Origin: Burkholderia cepacia
GTDB lineage: Bacteria; Pseudomonadota; Gammaproteobacteria; Burkholderiales; Burkholderiaceae
NCBI RefSeq assembly: GCF_001718835.1
Contig: NZ_CP013443.1
Coordinates: forward strand, 1,426,001 to 1,490,000
DNA length: 64,000 nt
Direction: 5' to 3'
Both the position numbers and the translations under genes were made by a program. Below, piece after piece: positions 1 to 7,457 of this stretch; the stretch's first letter is position 1, and each line of letters opens with the position of its first letter. Below the pieces are notes generated by a model, which saw nothing but the letters and a program-made list of their open reading frames with translations, was not told the origin of the DNA and ran no database searches.

Positions 1-1
1 T

Positions 2-355
2 CACGCGAGCCAGAGCAGCGTTTTTGCGCAAGCACAGAGTCTTCGCTCGCTCGGCGTATCGATTTACCTCGTGATCGACACAAGTCATTGCATCCCGATC
101 CACGTGCTGACCAAGCTGGCGATCGATGGCATCGTTATCGAAGGCGCGATGCTTGACTCGTTGACTACCACCGACACAGCGCCGGCATTCATCGCTGCGT
201 TGTTGTCGACCGCCGATGAGCTGGGATGGAAGGTCATTGTTGGACCGGTCGAGCAGAAAGCACAATGGGAGTGGTTGACGAGGCATCCGGGCGACATTGA
301 AGCTTGGGGGACATGCGTCGGAGAAACCTCTGCCGTTGCCCCGACGATTCAGTAG
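2..355 (+). CDS. C-terminal part of a degenerate EAL-domain protein
   Basis: The frame is open to the left edge, so the gene starts outside the window. The visible 117 codons align with the last third of an EAL (c-di-GMP phosphodiesterase) domain: a region equivalent to the DDFGTG loop reads VIDTSH, followed by LTKLAIDGIVIEG (family: L..LPVD.iKID) and KVIVGPVEQKAQWEWL (family: viaEGVE...q...L). The metal-binding Asp pair and the Glu of the EGVE strand are not conserved, so catalysis is unlikely and a c-di-GMP-sensing or protein-interaction role is more plausible (inference). It ends 11 bases before the LuxR-type gene, suggesting co-transcription. An internal GTG at 71 is not needed as a start. 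Confidence 0.7.
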   Translation, partial: HASQSSVFAQAQSLRSLGVSIYLVIDTSHCIPIHVLTKLAIDGIVIEGAMLDSLTTTDTAPAFIAALLSTADELGWKVIVGPVEQKAQWEWLTRHPGDIEAWGTCVGETSAVAPTIQ

Positions 356-366
356 GGGCGTGCGCC

Positions 367-1383
367 ATGACCACCGCCTGGGACACTGTCGACCTTCCGT
401 TGGACACGCTGCGCGTATTACCTATTCCGCTCCCGAACGGACAGGTGTTACTGAGCGTGCGCGGCACGGCGCGCGCCGGCTATGTCCTCGAGCGCCGAAG
501 GATGTTCAGAGGAGCGCACCAGTCCATCCAACGGCTGTTCATCGACAGCCAAACCGACGCCATTGGTTCGTTCACTGCAAACGAACCCGTTATTCCCGCG
601 CCACGCCAACGTTACGCGCATGTTCTGGACGCCATGCGTGGCACTTCAGTCCACGCGGACCGAGAGAATTTGCCGCCAATCGATTCAAGCACGGATGCAA
701 TTCAACTCTTGAGCCGGGTTCGCATGGAGTGTGCCCAAATTGGCGTGCGCGAATCGCTTTACCATGTGCTCATACTCGACGGGGACAACGACAAGGTCGT
801 TGTTCACGATACGTTGATCATCGGCTCGGCTGCGGCCGCCTGGTCGCAGCTCTACGCAAATAATGCGTGGTTCCGCACCGACCCTGTGGTTCAACAGGCG
901 CGACGGCACAATTATCAACCGGTTCTGGCGTCCCAAAACAGCAGCCTGCCGCCTGAGCACTGGTTTCATCGCATCGGCGAAATTCCGGGTTTTGAAAGCA
1001 GCGTGGCGTTCCTGGCCCGCCACGAGAATGCCATCGGCGTACTCCACGTCGCATCGGCGCTCCCCGCCAATCTCGCGGAACCTGCGCTGCTCGTCCATCG
1101 CCAACTGCTTACTTCGCTGACCACCGACATACTCGTCAAATACACGTCATTACATCGCGCAGAAACGGCCTCAAAGGTTCCGTTCGATCCGGTCGAGCAG
1201 AAAATTGCCGGGCTGTTAGCGAAGGGGCTCAAAGCCACGGAGATTGAGCAACGCCTCCAGATCTCACATTCCGCATTCAGGAGCGCATGCCGCTCCATCA
1301 ACGGCAAGATGGGGTTGCATGACATCCGACTCAGCATCAAGTCCGCAAAGGCGCGCGGTTTGATCGGTTCGTCTTATGACTAG
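367..1383 (+). CDS. LuxR-family regulator with autoinducer-binding-type domain
   Basis: 338 residues from the ATG at 367, chosen over an upstream TTG in frame at 304 because that one lies inside the EAL gene. Residues about 110-250 resemble the acyl-homoserine-lactone-binding domain: W159-x3-Y163-x8-D172-P173 has the spacing of the ligand-contacting Trp, Tyr and Asp of TraR/LuxR, and a later Trp (SLPPEHW) fits the fourth contact. Residues about 272-335 are a LuxR-type helix-turn-helix (FDPVEQKIAGLLAKGLKATE). The first 110 residues are an extra N-terminal region I do not recognise. No luxI-type synthase is visible, so it would be a LuxR solo. Downstream about 140 bases separate it from the TRAP binding protein. 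Confidence 0.8.
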   Translation: MTTAWDTVDLPLDTLRVLPIPLPNGQVLLSVRGTARAGYVLERRRMFRGAHQSIQRLFIDSQTDAIGSFTANEPVIPAPRQRYAHVLDAMRGTSVHADRENLPPIDSSTDAIQLLSRVRMECAQIGVRESLYHVLILDGDNDKVVVHDTLIIGSAAAAWSQLYANNAWFRTDPVVQQARRHNYQPVLASQNSSLPPEHWFHRIGEIPGFESSVAFLARHENAIGVLHVASALPANLAEPALLVHRQLLTSLTTDILVKYTSLHRAETASKVPFDPVEQKIAGLLAKGLKATEIEQRLQISHSAFRSACRSINGKMGLHDIRLSIKSAKARGLIGSSYD

Positions 1384-1527
1384 ATGAAATGGGAGGGTAT
1401 GCCTTAATTGGCATTTTATCTAAAGAAAGTGTGGGTCGGCAGTAAGTAAGCTTCGTCTCAAGGTAGGCGCGCGCACTATCGGATATTCCTTAAAGGTCAT
1501 GCGCGAGTCGGTTTCTTCGGGGAGAAA

Positions 1528-2568
1528 ATGAAGCTTACGGACATTGTGATGATGTGCTTTCTTGCCGGCGCTGCGATCGGCACGGCGAGCGCACATGACT
1601 CGATCGCGAATAGAACTGTTCCCGAAACTTGGGGCGTCGCTACGTCATATCCGGGCGACACGGTGTCGGGGCATGCTGCTGCCGACTTCGCACGCTTTCT
1701 GAATGCGGCGACACATTCGCAACACCATGCGGCGCCGATCTTCAACACGAAGACCTTGCCGGCCTCCCTGATTTCGGCATCCAATTCCGTTCCATTTGCC
1801 TTGCTGTTTGCCAGCGACCTCTCGAATGACGAACGCATCCTTGCGCTATCCATTCGCCCGTATGAGGTGAAATCGATCGATGAAGCACTGGAAATGGCGC
1901 GCTTGGCGAAACCTGCCTATCGTGTTGCCCTCGAACATCACGACCTCGTGTTGCTGGCCGTGATTCCATGGCCTCCAACGGGTCTGTGGTCTCGCGCTCA
2001 GATATCGTCCCCAGAGAGCTTCGCCGGCATGCGAATTCGTACCTATGACCAGTCCTCCAAACGGGTGATGGAAGCACTCGGCGCGGAGGTCGTTTCCCTA
2101 CCGATCCAGGAAGCCTTCGATCAGATCAACCGAGGTGCCCTGGATGCAGTGATGTCGTCAGGAGATGGTGCAGCCGGTCGCGCGTATGCGGAATCACTTC
2201 GCAACTTTACCGCTCTTCAATACGCGTTTCCTGTTTCCTTTCTCGTCGCACGAAAATCATTCCTGGACAGCTTGGCGGCGTCGGAACGTCGCGCAGTCTT
2301 CGACGCCGGCATACAGACCGAACGCCTGGCATGGCAGCGCTTGCCCGACCGCGTGCGCCAGAACTATCGGGAGATGGACGACCTCGGTGTCAACGTCAAG
2401 GATCCGGTGCCGAAACCCGTCCTCGACGCTGTCCAACGCGCCGCGCGCTACGACGCGGAAGCGGCTTCGATCGACGACGTGACGGCACAGGCGCTTGCCG
2501 AGTTCCGCAACTGCGCCCCTTCGTCTCGACGTATCTGCCCGTCAGCGCCCCGGGAGGAAAGCCAATGA
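1528..2568 (+). CDS. TRAP transporter solute-binding protein (DctP family)
   Basis: 346 residues with a signal peptide (cleavage probably after TASA, about residue 22). The body follows the DctP fold: the segment with FAGMRIRTYDQSSKRVMEALGA carries the Arg that binds the carboxylate of the ligand in this family, followed by the LPIQEAFDQINRGALDAVMSS stretch typical of DctP. A GGGGAG ribosome site precedes the ATG. It would capture an organic acid in the periplasm for a TRAP permease, but no DctQ or DctM gene follows; it is an orphan in this window. Its stop overlaps the start of a 72-residue exported ORF, and pxpA lies just beyond. Confidence 0.85.
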   Translation: MKLTDIVMMCFLAGAAIGTASAHDSIANRTVPETWGVATSYPGDTVSGHAAADFARFLNAATHSQHHAAPIFNTKTLPASLISASNSVPFALLFASDLSNDERILALSIRPYEVKSIDEALEMARLAKPAYRVALEHHDLVLLAVIPWPPTGLWSRAQISSPESFAGMRIRTYDQSSKRVMEALGAEVVSLPIQEAFDQINRGALDAVMSSGDGAAGRAYAESLRNFTALQYAFPVSFLVARKSFLDSLAASERRAVFDAGIQTERLAWQRLPDRVRQNYREMDDLGVNVKDPVPKPVLDAVQRAARYDAEAASIDDVTAQALAEFRNCAPSSRRICPSAPREESQ

Positions 2569-2783
2569 GCCGCGCGCGTCGGTGGATTGGACTTGCCACG
2601 GTTTTGGTCTTTTATCTCCTTCTATTGACGATCGCGGAGATCCGCTCAGGAGCGGCCGATGCTACGTCGCGAACCCTGAGCGTCGACGGCGTCGATGCGT
2701 CATGCACTGTGGAGAGCGTTTACATCGGGGATGGCGCGATTCAAGGAAGCCGTGTGTGTCGAGACTCAAAACGAGGGCATTAA
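2565..2783 (+). CDS. Small single-helix membrane or exported protein
   Basis: 72 codons starting at an ATG that overlaps the TGA of the TRAP binding protein gene; GGGAGGAAA lies at a good ribosome-site distance. The product begins MSRARRWIGLATVLVFYLLL, a positively charged start followed by one hydrophobic helix, then about 45 polar residues with two cysteines. It is in the position where a DctQ small permease might be expected but is far too short for that family (four helices). It ends four bases before the pxpA start, so the three genes look co-transcribed. Function unknown; translational coupling is the main reason to believe it. Confidence 0.5.
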   Translation: MSRARRWIGLATVLVFYLLLLTIAEIRSGAADATSRTLSVDGVDASCTVESVYIGDGAIQGSRVCRDSKRGH

Positions 2784-2787
2784 CCGA

Positions 2788-3531
2788 ATGAGACCGATCG
2801 ATCTGAACGTTGATCTCGGAGAGGGTTGTGCAAACGATGCGGAACTACTCGCCTATGCAACATCCGTCAACGTCGCCTGCGGCTGGCATGCGGGCGACGC
2901 AGTAACGATGATGCGTACGTCTGCGGCCGCGCTTGAGAAGTCAGTGCGTGTCGGCGCACACCCAAGTTACCCCGACCGGGAGAACTTCGGCCGCGAATCA
3001 ATGCAGTTGTCGCCCGACGAAATCTATGCCGGTGTGCTTTACCAAGTGGGCTCGCTGAATGGCATCGTGCGTGCACTGGGCGGACGGCTTTCTCATGTGA
3101 AGCCTCACGGCGCGCTCTACAATGATGCCGAGCGGCACTACGACACCGCAGAAGCCATCGTCTCGGCCGTGCGAGACACTGATTCGAGCATCGAAATCTA
3201 CGGACTCGCCGGCGGCCAGCTCGTTCGCGTTGCACGCCAGGCCGGGCTCACCGCCAGAGACGAAGGGTTCGCTGATCGTGGCTACTCGTCGCGAGGTCAG
3301 CTGGTTCCCCGTGGTACTCCAGCTGCCCTCGTTGAAGACGCCGGAGAGGCCGCCAACCGTGCGGCGGAAATGGCGGCACATGGACGGGTGCGCGCCGTTG
3401 ACGGCGAATGGGTCTCGATTCCCGTGGAAACAATCTGCCTTCATGGAGACGGGCCAAACGCAGTGGCGTTCGCGAAGCAGATCAAGTCGGTCCTGGAGTC
3501 GCTCGCGACCGATTCGCGCAGCGCATTGTGA
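2788..3531 (+). CDS. pxpA: 5-oxoprolinase subunit A / LamB-YcsF family protein
   Basis: 247 residues, the normal length for this family. It opens with the family signature DLNVDLGEG, and contains SVNVACGWHAGD, VRVGAHPSYPDR and VKPHGALYN, which line the active site of LamB/YcsF proteins. PxpA works with PxpB and PxpC to hydrolyse 5-oxo-L-proline to glutamate using ATP. Neither pxpB nor pxpC is visible here; instead the gene sits behind a TRAP binding protein and a small membrane protein. It may act with PxpBC encoded elsewhere or on another lactam or acid (inference). Start at 2788 gives the canonical N-terminus; a longer in-frame ORF upstream is a chance extension. Confidence 0.85.
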   Translation: MRPIDLNVDLGEGCANDAELLAYATSVNVACGWHAGDAVTMMRTSAAALEKSVRVGAHPSYPDRENFGRESMQLSPDEIYAGVLYQVGSLNGIVRALGGRLSHVKPHGALYNDAERHYDTAEAIVSAVRDTDSSIEIYGLAGGQLVRVARQAGLTARDEGFADRGYSSRGQLVPRGTPAALVEDAGEAANRAAEMAAHGRVRAVDGEWVSIPVETICLHGDGPNAVAFAKQIKSVLESLATDSRSAL

Positions 3532-3818
3532 AGCGACAATCGCCAGAAAGAGCTATAGAGGAAGCCCGTCAATATGGTGCTGACAACTACCTGCTCAATC
3601 TATTCAGGGATGAAAGCGAGAAGCGGAGTGATCCGGGCGACGATCTGCAATGGGAACACGCAGCCAGACCAAAGCCACATCGAGCAAACGAATCGACGGA
3701 ATCGGAAGACCTGGCGTTATTTGGAAGACGCCTCGCTGCATTTGCAGGTCCCGCCAAAAGGATAAGTGTTGAGACGGAGCGGCCGCAGGCGATGCTGCGA
3801 ACATCGCCTGCGGCCTGA
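3528..3818 (+). CDS. Doubtful 96-residue ORF after pxpA
   Basis: A GTG overlaps the pxpA stop codon and opens a 96-codon frame (VKRQSPERAIEEARQYGADN...). The first 35 residues are polar and helix-like, similar in style to small bacterial regulators, but the remainder is rich in Arg, Ser and Pro and runs through a strong stem-loop (3781-3815). No family recognised. It may be a relic whose 3' end has been replaced. Translation is supported only by the overlapping start. Confidence 0.2.
   Translation: MKRQSPERAIEEARQYGADNYLLNLFRDESEKRSDPGDDLQWEHAARPKPHRANESTESEDLALFGRRLAAFAGPAKRISVETERPQAMLRTSPAA
3781..3815. terminator. Perfect 14-bp stem-loop downstream of pxpA
   Basis: GGCCGCAGGCGATG at 3781-3794 pairs exactly with CATCGCCTGCGGCC at 3802-3815 around a 7-base loop. 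It follows the TRAP/pxpA group and could end its transcript, although no T-run follows on either strand. It could equally be a repetitive extragenic hairpin. Confidence 0.5.
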
Positions 3819-3845
3819 CCTTGGCGTACACATTGAGAGACCACC

Positions 3846-4154
3846 ATGGCTAATCGTATTCTACGACAACGTCAATCTATCGGCATGTATTGCGTAAGCG
3901 CGCCGTTATGCCCGTCGGCGCGAATCGCCGTTCGCGGTCGTTTCCGACTGCAACGATCGAATAGATGGTTGCGGACATCGCATCCTTCGGACATCGGGAC
4001 CTTGGCCCGCGCACCGGTTGTGTCTTTGCCAACTTTCCAGCTGCGCAAGCCGGGAAGGACGTCCAGAGCACACATCCGTAACGTCTGTGCGCTCGATAAG
4101 CGGCAGGGTCATCGAACCGCAAGCAGATCGGTCTTTTCCTGCAAGAACAATTAG
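3846..4154 (+). other. Gene-poor interval with one doubtful ORF
   Basis: The 540 bases from 3819 to 4358 hold no gene I recognise. A 102-codon frame opens with ATG at 3846, preceded by GAGAG, but its product is Arg/Ser-rich and low in hydrophobic residues, as expected for a chance frame. Other frames on both strands are similarly unconvincing. The last 100 bases before 4359 are AT-rich and probably contain the promoter of the H-NS-like gene. Confidence 0.25.
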
Positions 4155-4358
4155 CCTCTGTCGCCGGTCCCGCCTGTCTTCGGCGACCCGTTAGCTCTCA
4201 GTGCAGGCGGTTCGCGATCTCCCTCTCGATCGCACTTTTTATTCCGCGTGGTCACCGCATTCGCTCAATTAAAGACAATAAGCATTGCGAAATTAGATGA
4301 ATTGCAGTGGCCGAATGTCAACTAGCCAAAGAACATCGCACAATACAAAGGAGCCGAG

Positions 4359-4664
4359 ATGCCTACCTACCTGGACCTGAAAGCCGAGATCCGTACACTT
4401 CAAGCTCAGGCGGAACTTGCGCGCAAGAAGGAAATGGAGAACGCCGTAAAAGACGTTCAGAAAATAATCGCCGAGTTCGATCTAAGGCCCGAGGACTTGT
4501 TTGCTGGGATTCGGCGTATGTCCGGTCGGATTAGACGTCGCGCACCGGCGATCGCGAAATATCGGGACCCTGCGTCCGGCGCTGTCTGGAGTGGCCGTGG
4601 ACGGACCCCTCGCTGGATTGCAGGACAAGATCGGGAGAAGTTTTTGATCCGCGCGTCGACATAG
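4359..4664 (+). CDS. H-NS-like nucleoid protein, copy A
   Basis: 101 residues. Residues 1-45 form a charged helical dimerisation region (MPTYLDLKAEIRTLQAQAEL), and residues 68-92 are the Burkholderia-type H-NS DNA-binding domain, KYRDPASGAVWSGRGRTPRW, whose GRGR..W loop inserts into the minor groove of AT-rich DNA. Such proteins silence horizontally acquired DNA, which fits the lower GC of the surrounding region. A clear AAAGGAG lies 5 bases before the ATG. It is followed by a helical partner gene at 4801, and the same two-gene arrangement recurs at 13530-14576. A broken third copy of its 3' end lies at 9420-9530. Confidence 0.9.
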   Translation: MPTYLDLKAEIRTLQAQAELARKKEMENAVKDVQKIIAEFDLRPEDLFAGIRRMSGRIRRRAPAIAKYRDPASGAVWSGRGRTPRWIAGQDREKFLIRAST

Positions 4665-4800
4665 AGGCATACAGGCTTCGGTGCATCTGAACCGTTGGAT
4701 CGCCGGATGCTTCGCTGCTCGGGCGTTTCCGGCGTCAGTTCCTTACATGGATCTATGCCATGCGAACAAGAAGCGGGCGCATACCGCTTTTCGCTCAACC

Positions 4801-5319
4801 ATGTCCCCACGTCCCTGGATTGTTCGTATCGGCGCCGTCATAGGTCTCGTTCGCGCAGCTATCCATGCCTTCGTTCCTGGCCGGGTTCGGGGGCAAAGAT
4901 GCCTGCGAGCGTCTAACGAATTGATCGCCTCGCACGCTGTCAGTACGTCCCTCGTCGACGCCGCTCGCGCAGAAGCATGCGTCGCAGAATTGGAGAAGTT
5001 GGCAGCGCGGTATTCGACGCAGGCACCTGCACACTTCCCGAGCACCCGCGCTCGCATGGAACTGCTCGGCTCCCGTGTGCGGAAAGCGCAGTTGCACGCT
5101 CAGCGTGCTCGCGCCCATGCCGATACAGCTGTCGTGATCCTTCGGGGGCGAAGCGATGCCCGATTCGACTCCACGTTTGGCCGTCTCATGCACCACGCTG
5201 ACCTCGCGAAGCAATCGCGCCTGCTCGCTGTCGATCTCCTCGAGATCTCGCTCGCTTCGGATAGGCGCAAGAAATCACGTGATCGTGTCGTTCCAATGCG
5301 GCGGAATGGTAACCGATGA
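4801..5319 (+). CDS. Helical protein paired with H-NS-like gene, copy A
   Basis: 172 residues from the ATG at 4801; this start is chosen because it aligns with the start of the paralogue at 13971 (MSPRPW... against MSKTAW...). The N-terminal 30 residues contain a weakly hydrophobic stretch (RIGAVIGLVRAAIHAFVPGR). The remainder is alpha-helical and rich in Ala, Arg and Glu, with a conserved core DAARAEACVAELEKLAARY, RVRKAQLHAQRARAHADTAV and HHADLAKQSRLLAVDLLEIS shared with copy B. No known family recognised. Its association with an H-NS gene in two places suggests a functional pair, perhaps an H-NS modulator (inference). Confidence 0.65.
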   Translation: MSPRPWIVRIGAVIGLVRAAIHAFVPGRVRGQRCLRASNELIASHAVSTSLVDAARAEACVAELEKLAARYSTQAPAHFPSTRARMELLGSRVRKAQLHAQRARAHADTAVVILRGRSDARFDSTFGRLMHHADLAKQSRLLAVDLLEISLASDRRKKSRDRVVPMRRNGNR

Positions 5320-5391
5320 TCGGTGCGGTTCAGAATTCTCCAAGGAAAATGTCATGGTTGGAATTGCTGCATGTTTCGCAATTCATAATTT

Positions 5392-5667
5392 TCACTTCCC
5401 CAGCAACGGATGCTCGAAGCCCAGGCGCAGCGCGTCGCCCAACGTCGGGCACACCAGCATCGCGTGAGTTCGCAGGCCGTACGATGTAACCGGAATCGCG
5501 TCTCCGATATGAAGCCCGATCGCGGTGTTGCCGGTCGCCTCGAGTGCATTCGCAAACAACGCTATTTCCTGTGCATGCGTCACCATTGCGTTGGGGCGCT
5601 CGACGTCCGGGGGAGAGACTCCCGTGCCTTTCAGCAAGACGTCGACCGGCACACCCATACGCTTCAT
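5392..5667 (-). pseudogene. Fragment of an AraC-family regulator (N-terminal ligand domain)
   Basis: 91 codons (MKRMGVPVDVLLKGTGVSPP...) match the N-terminal ligand-binding domain of the OruR-type AraC family, including the ALEATGNTAIGLHIGD and TSYGLRTHAMLVCPTLGDAL segments. The frame stops shortly after FEHPLLG, so about two thirds of a normal 330-residue protein, including both helix-turn-helix motifs, is missing, and the first 20 or so residues are also lost. It cannot bind DNA as encoded and is best seen as a relic left by rearrangement in this patchwork region. Confidence 0.75.
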
Positions 5668-5683
5668 TCGACTCCCTGGATAT

Positions 5684-6136
5684 CTAATTCCCTAGCGACT
5701 TCGTAAATACGACCTGACACCCGTACTCGTCCAATTCGCCGCGCTTCCACCCAAGACGCTGGTAAAAGCCATCGGCCCGCGAGCCTGGATCGGTCACGAG
5801 CGTGACTTGCGCCACGTCCTTCTCCTTCAGCCATGCAAGCGCACGGGCAAGCAGCTCGCGGCCGATGCCGACACCATGGAACGATGGTTTCACAAACAAC
5901 GCGGTGATGAACGGCGTCTCGGTGATGACTGGCAGACAGACCCCGGCGACCTCGTCGCCACATTCACAGATCCAGCCACCTCCCTGCCTGATTTTCTCGA
6001 TCAGGAGGTTGCGGTTCAGAAGATGAACCTGGTGGGGATGGATTCTATTCTCGCTCACGGAGAATCGCACATCATAAAAAGCGCCGACGTCGCGCTCAGT
6101 CATCGGTCGGTATTCTAGCTTTTCAGCAGTGGCCAT
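5684..6136 (-). CDS. GNAT-family N-acetyltransferase
   Basis: 150 residues from the ATG at 6136 (an alternative ATG at 6154 adds six residues; a GAGAG site upstream favours 6136). The acetyl-CoA-binding motif A is clear: ALFVKPSFHGVGIGRELLAR, with the Q/R-x-x-G-x-G/A pattern as HGVGIG. The C-terminal strand carries DGFYQRLGW, typical of motif B. It would transfer an acetyl group to a small amine or protein N-terminus in the cytoplasm; the substrate cannot be told. It ends 17 bases before the AraC relic and is divergent from the ABC transporter operon. Confidence 0.85.
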   Translation of the reverse strand: MATAEKLEYRPMTERDVGAFYDVRFSVSENRIHPHQVHLLNRNLLIEKIRQGGGWICECGDEVAGVCLPVITETPFITALFVKPSFHGVGIGRELLARALAWLKEKDVAQVTLVTDPGSRADGFYQRLGWKRGELDEYGCQVVFTKSLGN

Positions 6137-6154
6137 ATTCGTTACGTCTCTCAT

Positions 6155-6542
6155 CTCTTTATATGAAATATACGTGGTGTGACGTAGGCAACTATCTCAC
6201 GATTTTTTTAAATCCGCCAACGATCATAACGCCACGGAGCAGGCGGCCCATCAGCGAAGCCGCTTGGCGCCACATGGGGCGCTGGCCGGGCGTCGGTGCG
6301 CGGCGCGGTACCCCTGTGACCGTTCATTGCGACTTGGTGATTGGTCAACGTTTAAATATCCCTGTATCGATCAAAATGGCGCGAATTCGATAATTTCTGT
6401 AATTGCAATGGTTTAATAAAAAATGACGCTCGCCAAACTTATAATGCCATTGGCGCGAACGGCACGGGCAACCCCTATAAATGGCGCAGTCGATTTGGTA
6501 CGCTTCTTGCCAATCGAACTGACTGATTTGAGGTAGTTGGCA
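6155..6542 (+). promoter_or_regulatory. 388-base AT-richer intergenic region upstream of the ABC operon
   Basis: No gene is seen between the acetyltransferase start and the first permease. The stretch is markedly AT-richer than its flanks, particularly 6340-6430, and ends with a sigma-54 promoter match (6496-6511). Sigma-54 promoters need upstream activator sites and often an IHF bend, for which this region has room, but I could not identify a specific activator site. Confidence 0.5.
6496..6511 (+). promoter_or_regulatory. Sigma-54 (RpoN) promoter match
   Basis: TGGTACGCTTCTTGCC matches the -24/-12 consensus TGGCACG-N4-TTGCW at all but two positions, with the required 10 bases between the GG (6497-6498) and GC (6509-6510) pairs. 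Transcription would begin near 6522, leaving a 20-base leader with GAGG at 6530 ahead of the GTG start at 6543. Confidence 0.6.
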
Positions 6543-7457
6543 GTGCGCCGAGTCCCCATACTCAATCTGCTGAAATCATGGCCGAAGATGTATAACCCGG
6601 CGGTGCTTGTCGTGGCCGCAGGTGTGGTTCTTCCGATGATCGTCCTGGCAGTGGTCTCGCTCAGTGCACCGCGCGACTTCGGCGGCGTCTCGTGGGGCGA
6701 CTTCACTGCCGGCGCATACGAGCGGATTGTCTTCGATCGGGACTGGGACGGGGTACGCGTCCTTCAGCACGGCTACATCGACATTTTTGCCCGGTCGGTG
6801 GTCATGGCTCTGCTGACCACCGCGGGATGTCTGCTGATCGGGCTCCCGACGGCGCTGTTCATGGCGACGCGCCCCCTGAAGTGGAAGGCCACGTTGCTGA
6901 TCCTGATCACGATCCCGTTCTGGACCTGCGTCGTCGTCCAGATGTACGGATTGATCATCGTCATTGCAGACAACGGCTTGCTGAACCAGATATTGAGCCG
7001 GGCGGGTCTCATGCAGGGGACGCTCGGCCTGCTCTACACCGATCTCGCGACGCTGATCGGTCTCGTCTATGCATTCACGCCGTTCATGGTCCTGCCGATC
7101 TTCGCTGCGCTCGACGACTTCGACTGGCGGCTGGCCGAAGCGGCCTACGATCTGGGGGCACACAAGCCGGCGGTACTGCTCCATGTCGTCGTACCGTGTT
7201 GCCGTCCGGGCATCATGGCAGGAATCGGGCTCGTCTTTGTTCCGGCGCTGGGTTCCTATACGATCCCGGGTCTGCTCGGCGGTAACCACGCTTTCATGAT
7301 CGGCAATCTGATCGACTTCCAGTTTGCCGGCGGACGGGATTGGCCTTTGGGCGCCGCGATGTCGTTCGCGTTGCTCGCCGCTGTGCTTCTGGCGATGCTC
7401 GCGTCTCGACTGGGTTCGCTCTTCCAGCGGCAGGAGCGCGTTCATGATTTCGCCTGA
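6543..7457 (+). CDS. Polyamine-type ABC transporter permease 1 (PotB-like)
   Basis: 304 residues. GTG at 6543 is chosen over TTG at 6537 because GAGG at 6530 is then 9 bases upstream. The product has about six hydrophobic helices and the EAA loop (LAEAAYDLGAHKPAVLLHVV, residues about 198-217) by which permeases dock to the ATPase. The sequence LLGGNHAFMIGNLIDFQF near the C-terminus is typical of PotB-type permeases. It would form the inner membrane channel with the next gene, whose start overlaps its end by 14 bases. No ATPase gene is present in the operon. Confidence 0.88.
   Translation: MRRVPILNLLKSWPKMYNPAVLVVAAGVVLPMIVLAVVSLSAPRDFGGVSWGDFTAGAYERIVFDRDWDGVRVLQHGYIDIFARSVVMALLTTAGCLLIGLPTALFMATRPLKWKATLLILITIPFWTCVVVQMYGLIIVIADNGLLNQILSRAGLMQGTLGLLYTDLATLIGLVYAFTPFMVLPIFAALDDFDWRLAEAAYDLGAHKPAVLLHVVVPCCRPGIMAGIGLVFVPALGSYTIPGLLGGNHAFMIGNLIDFQFAGGRDWPLGAAMSFALLAAVLLAMLASRLGSLFQRQERVHDFA

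Noticed and set aside
3846..4154. 102-codon ORF as a real gene
   Set aside because: Composition is like random sequence, no family and no coupled neighbour; kept only as a doubtful note.
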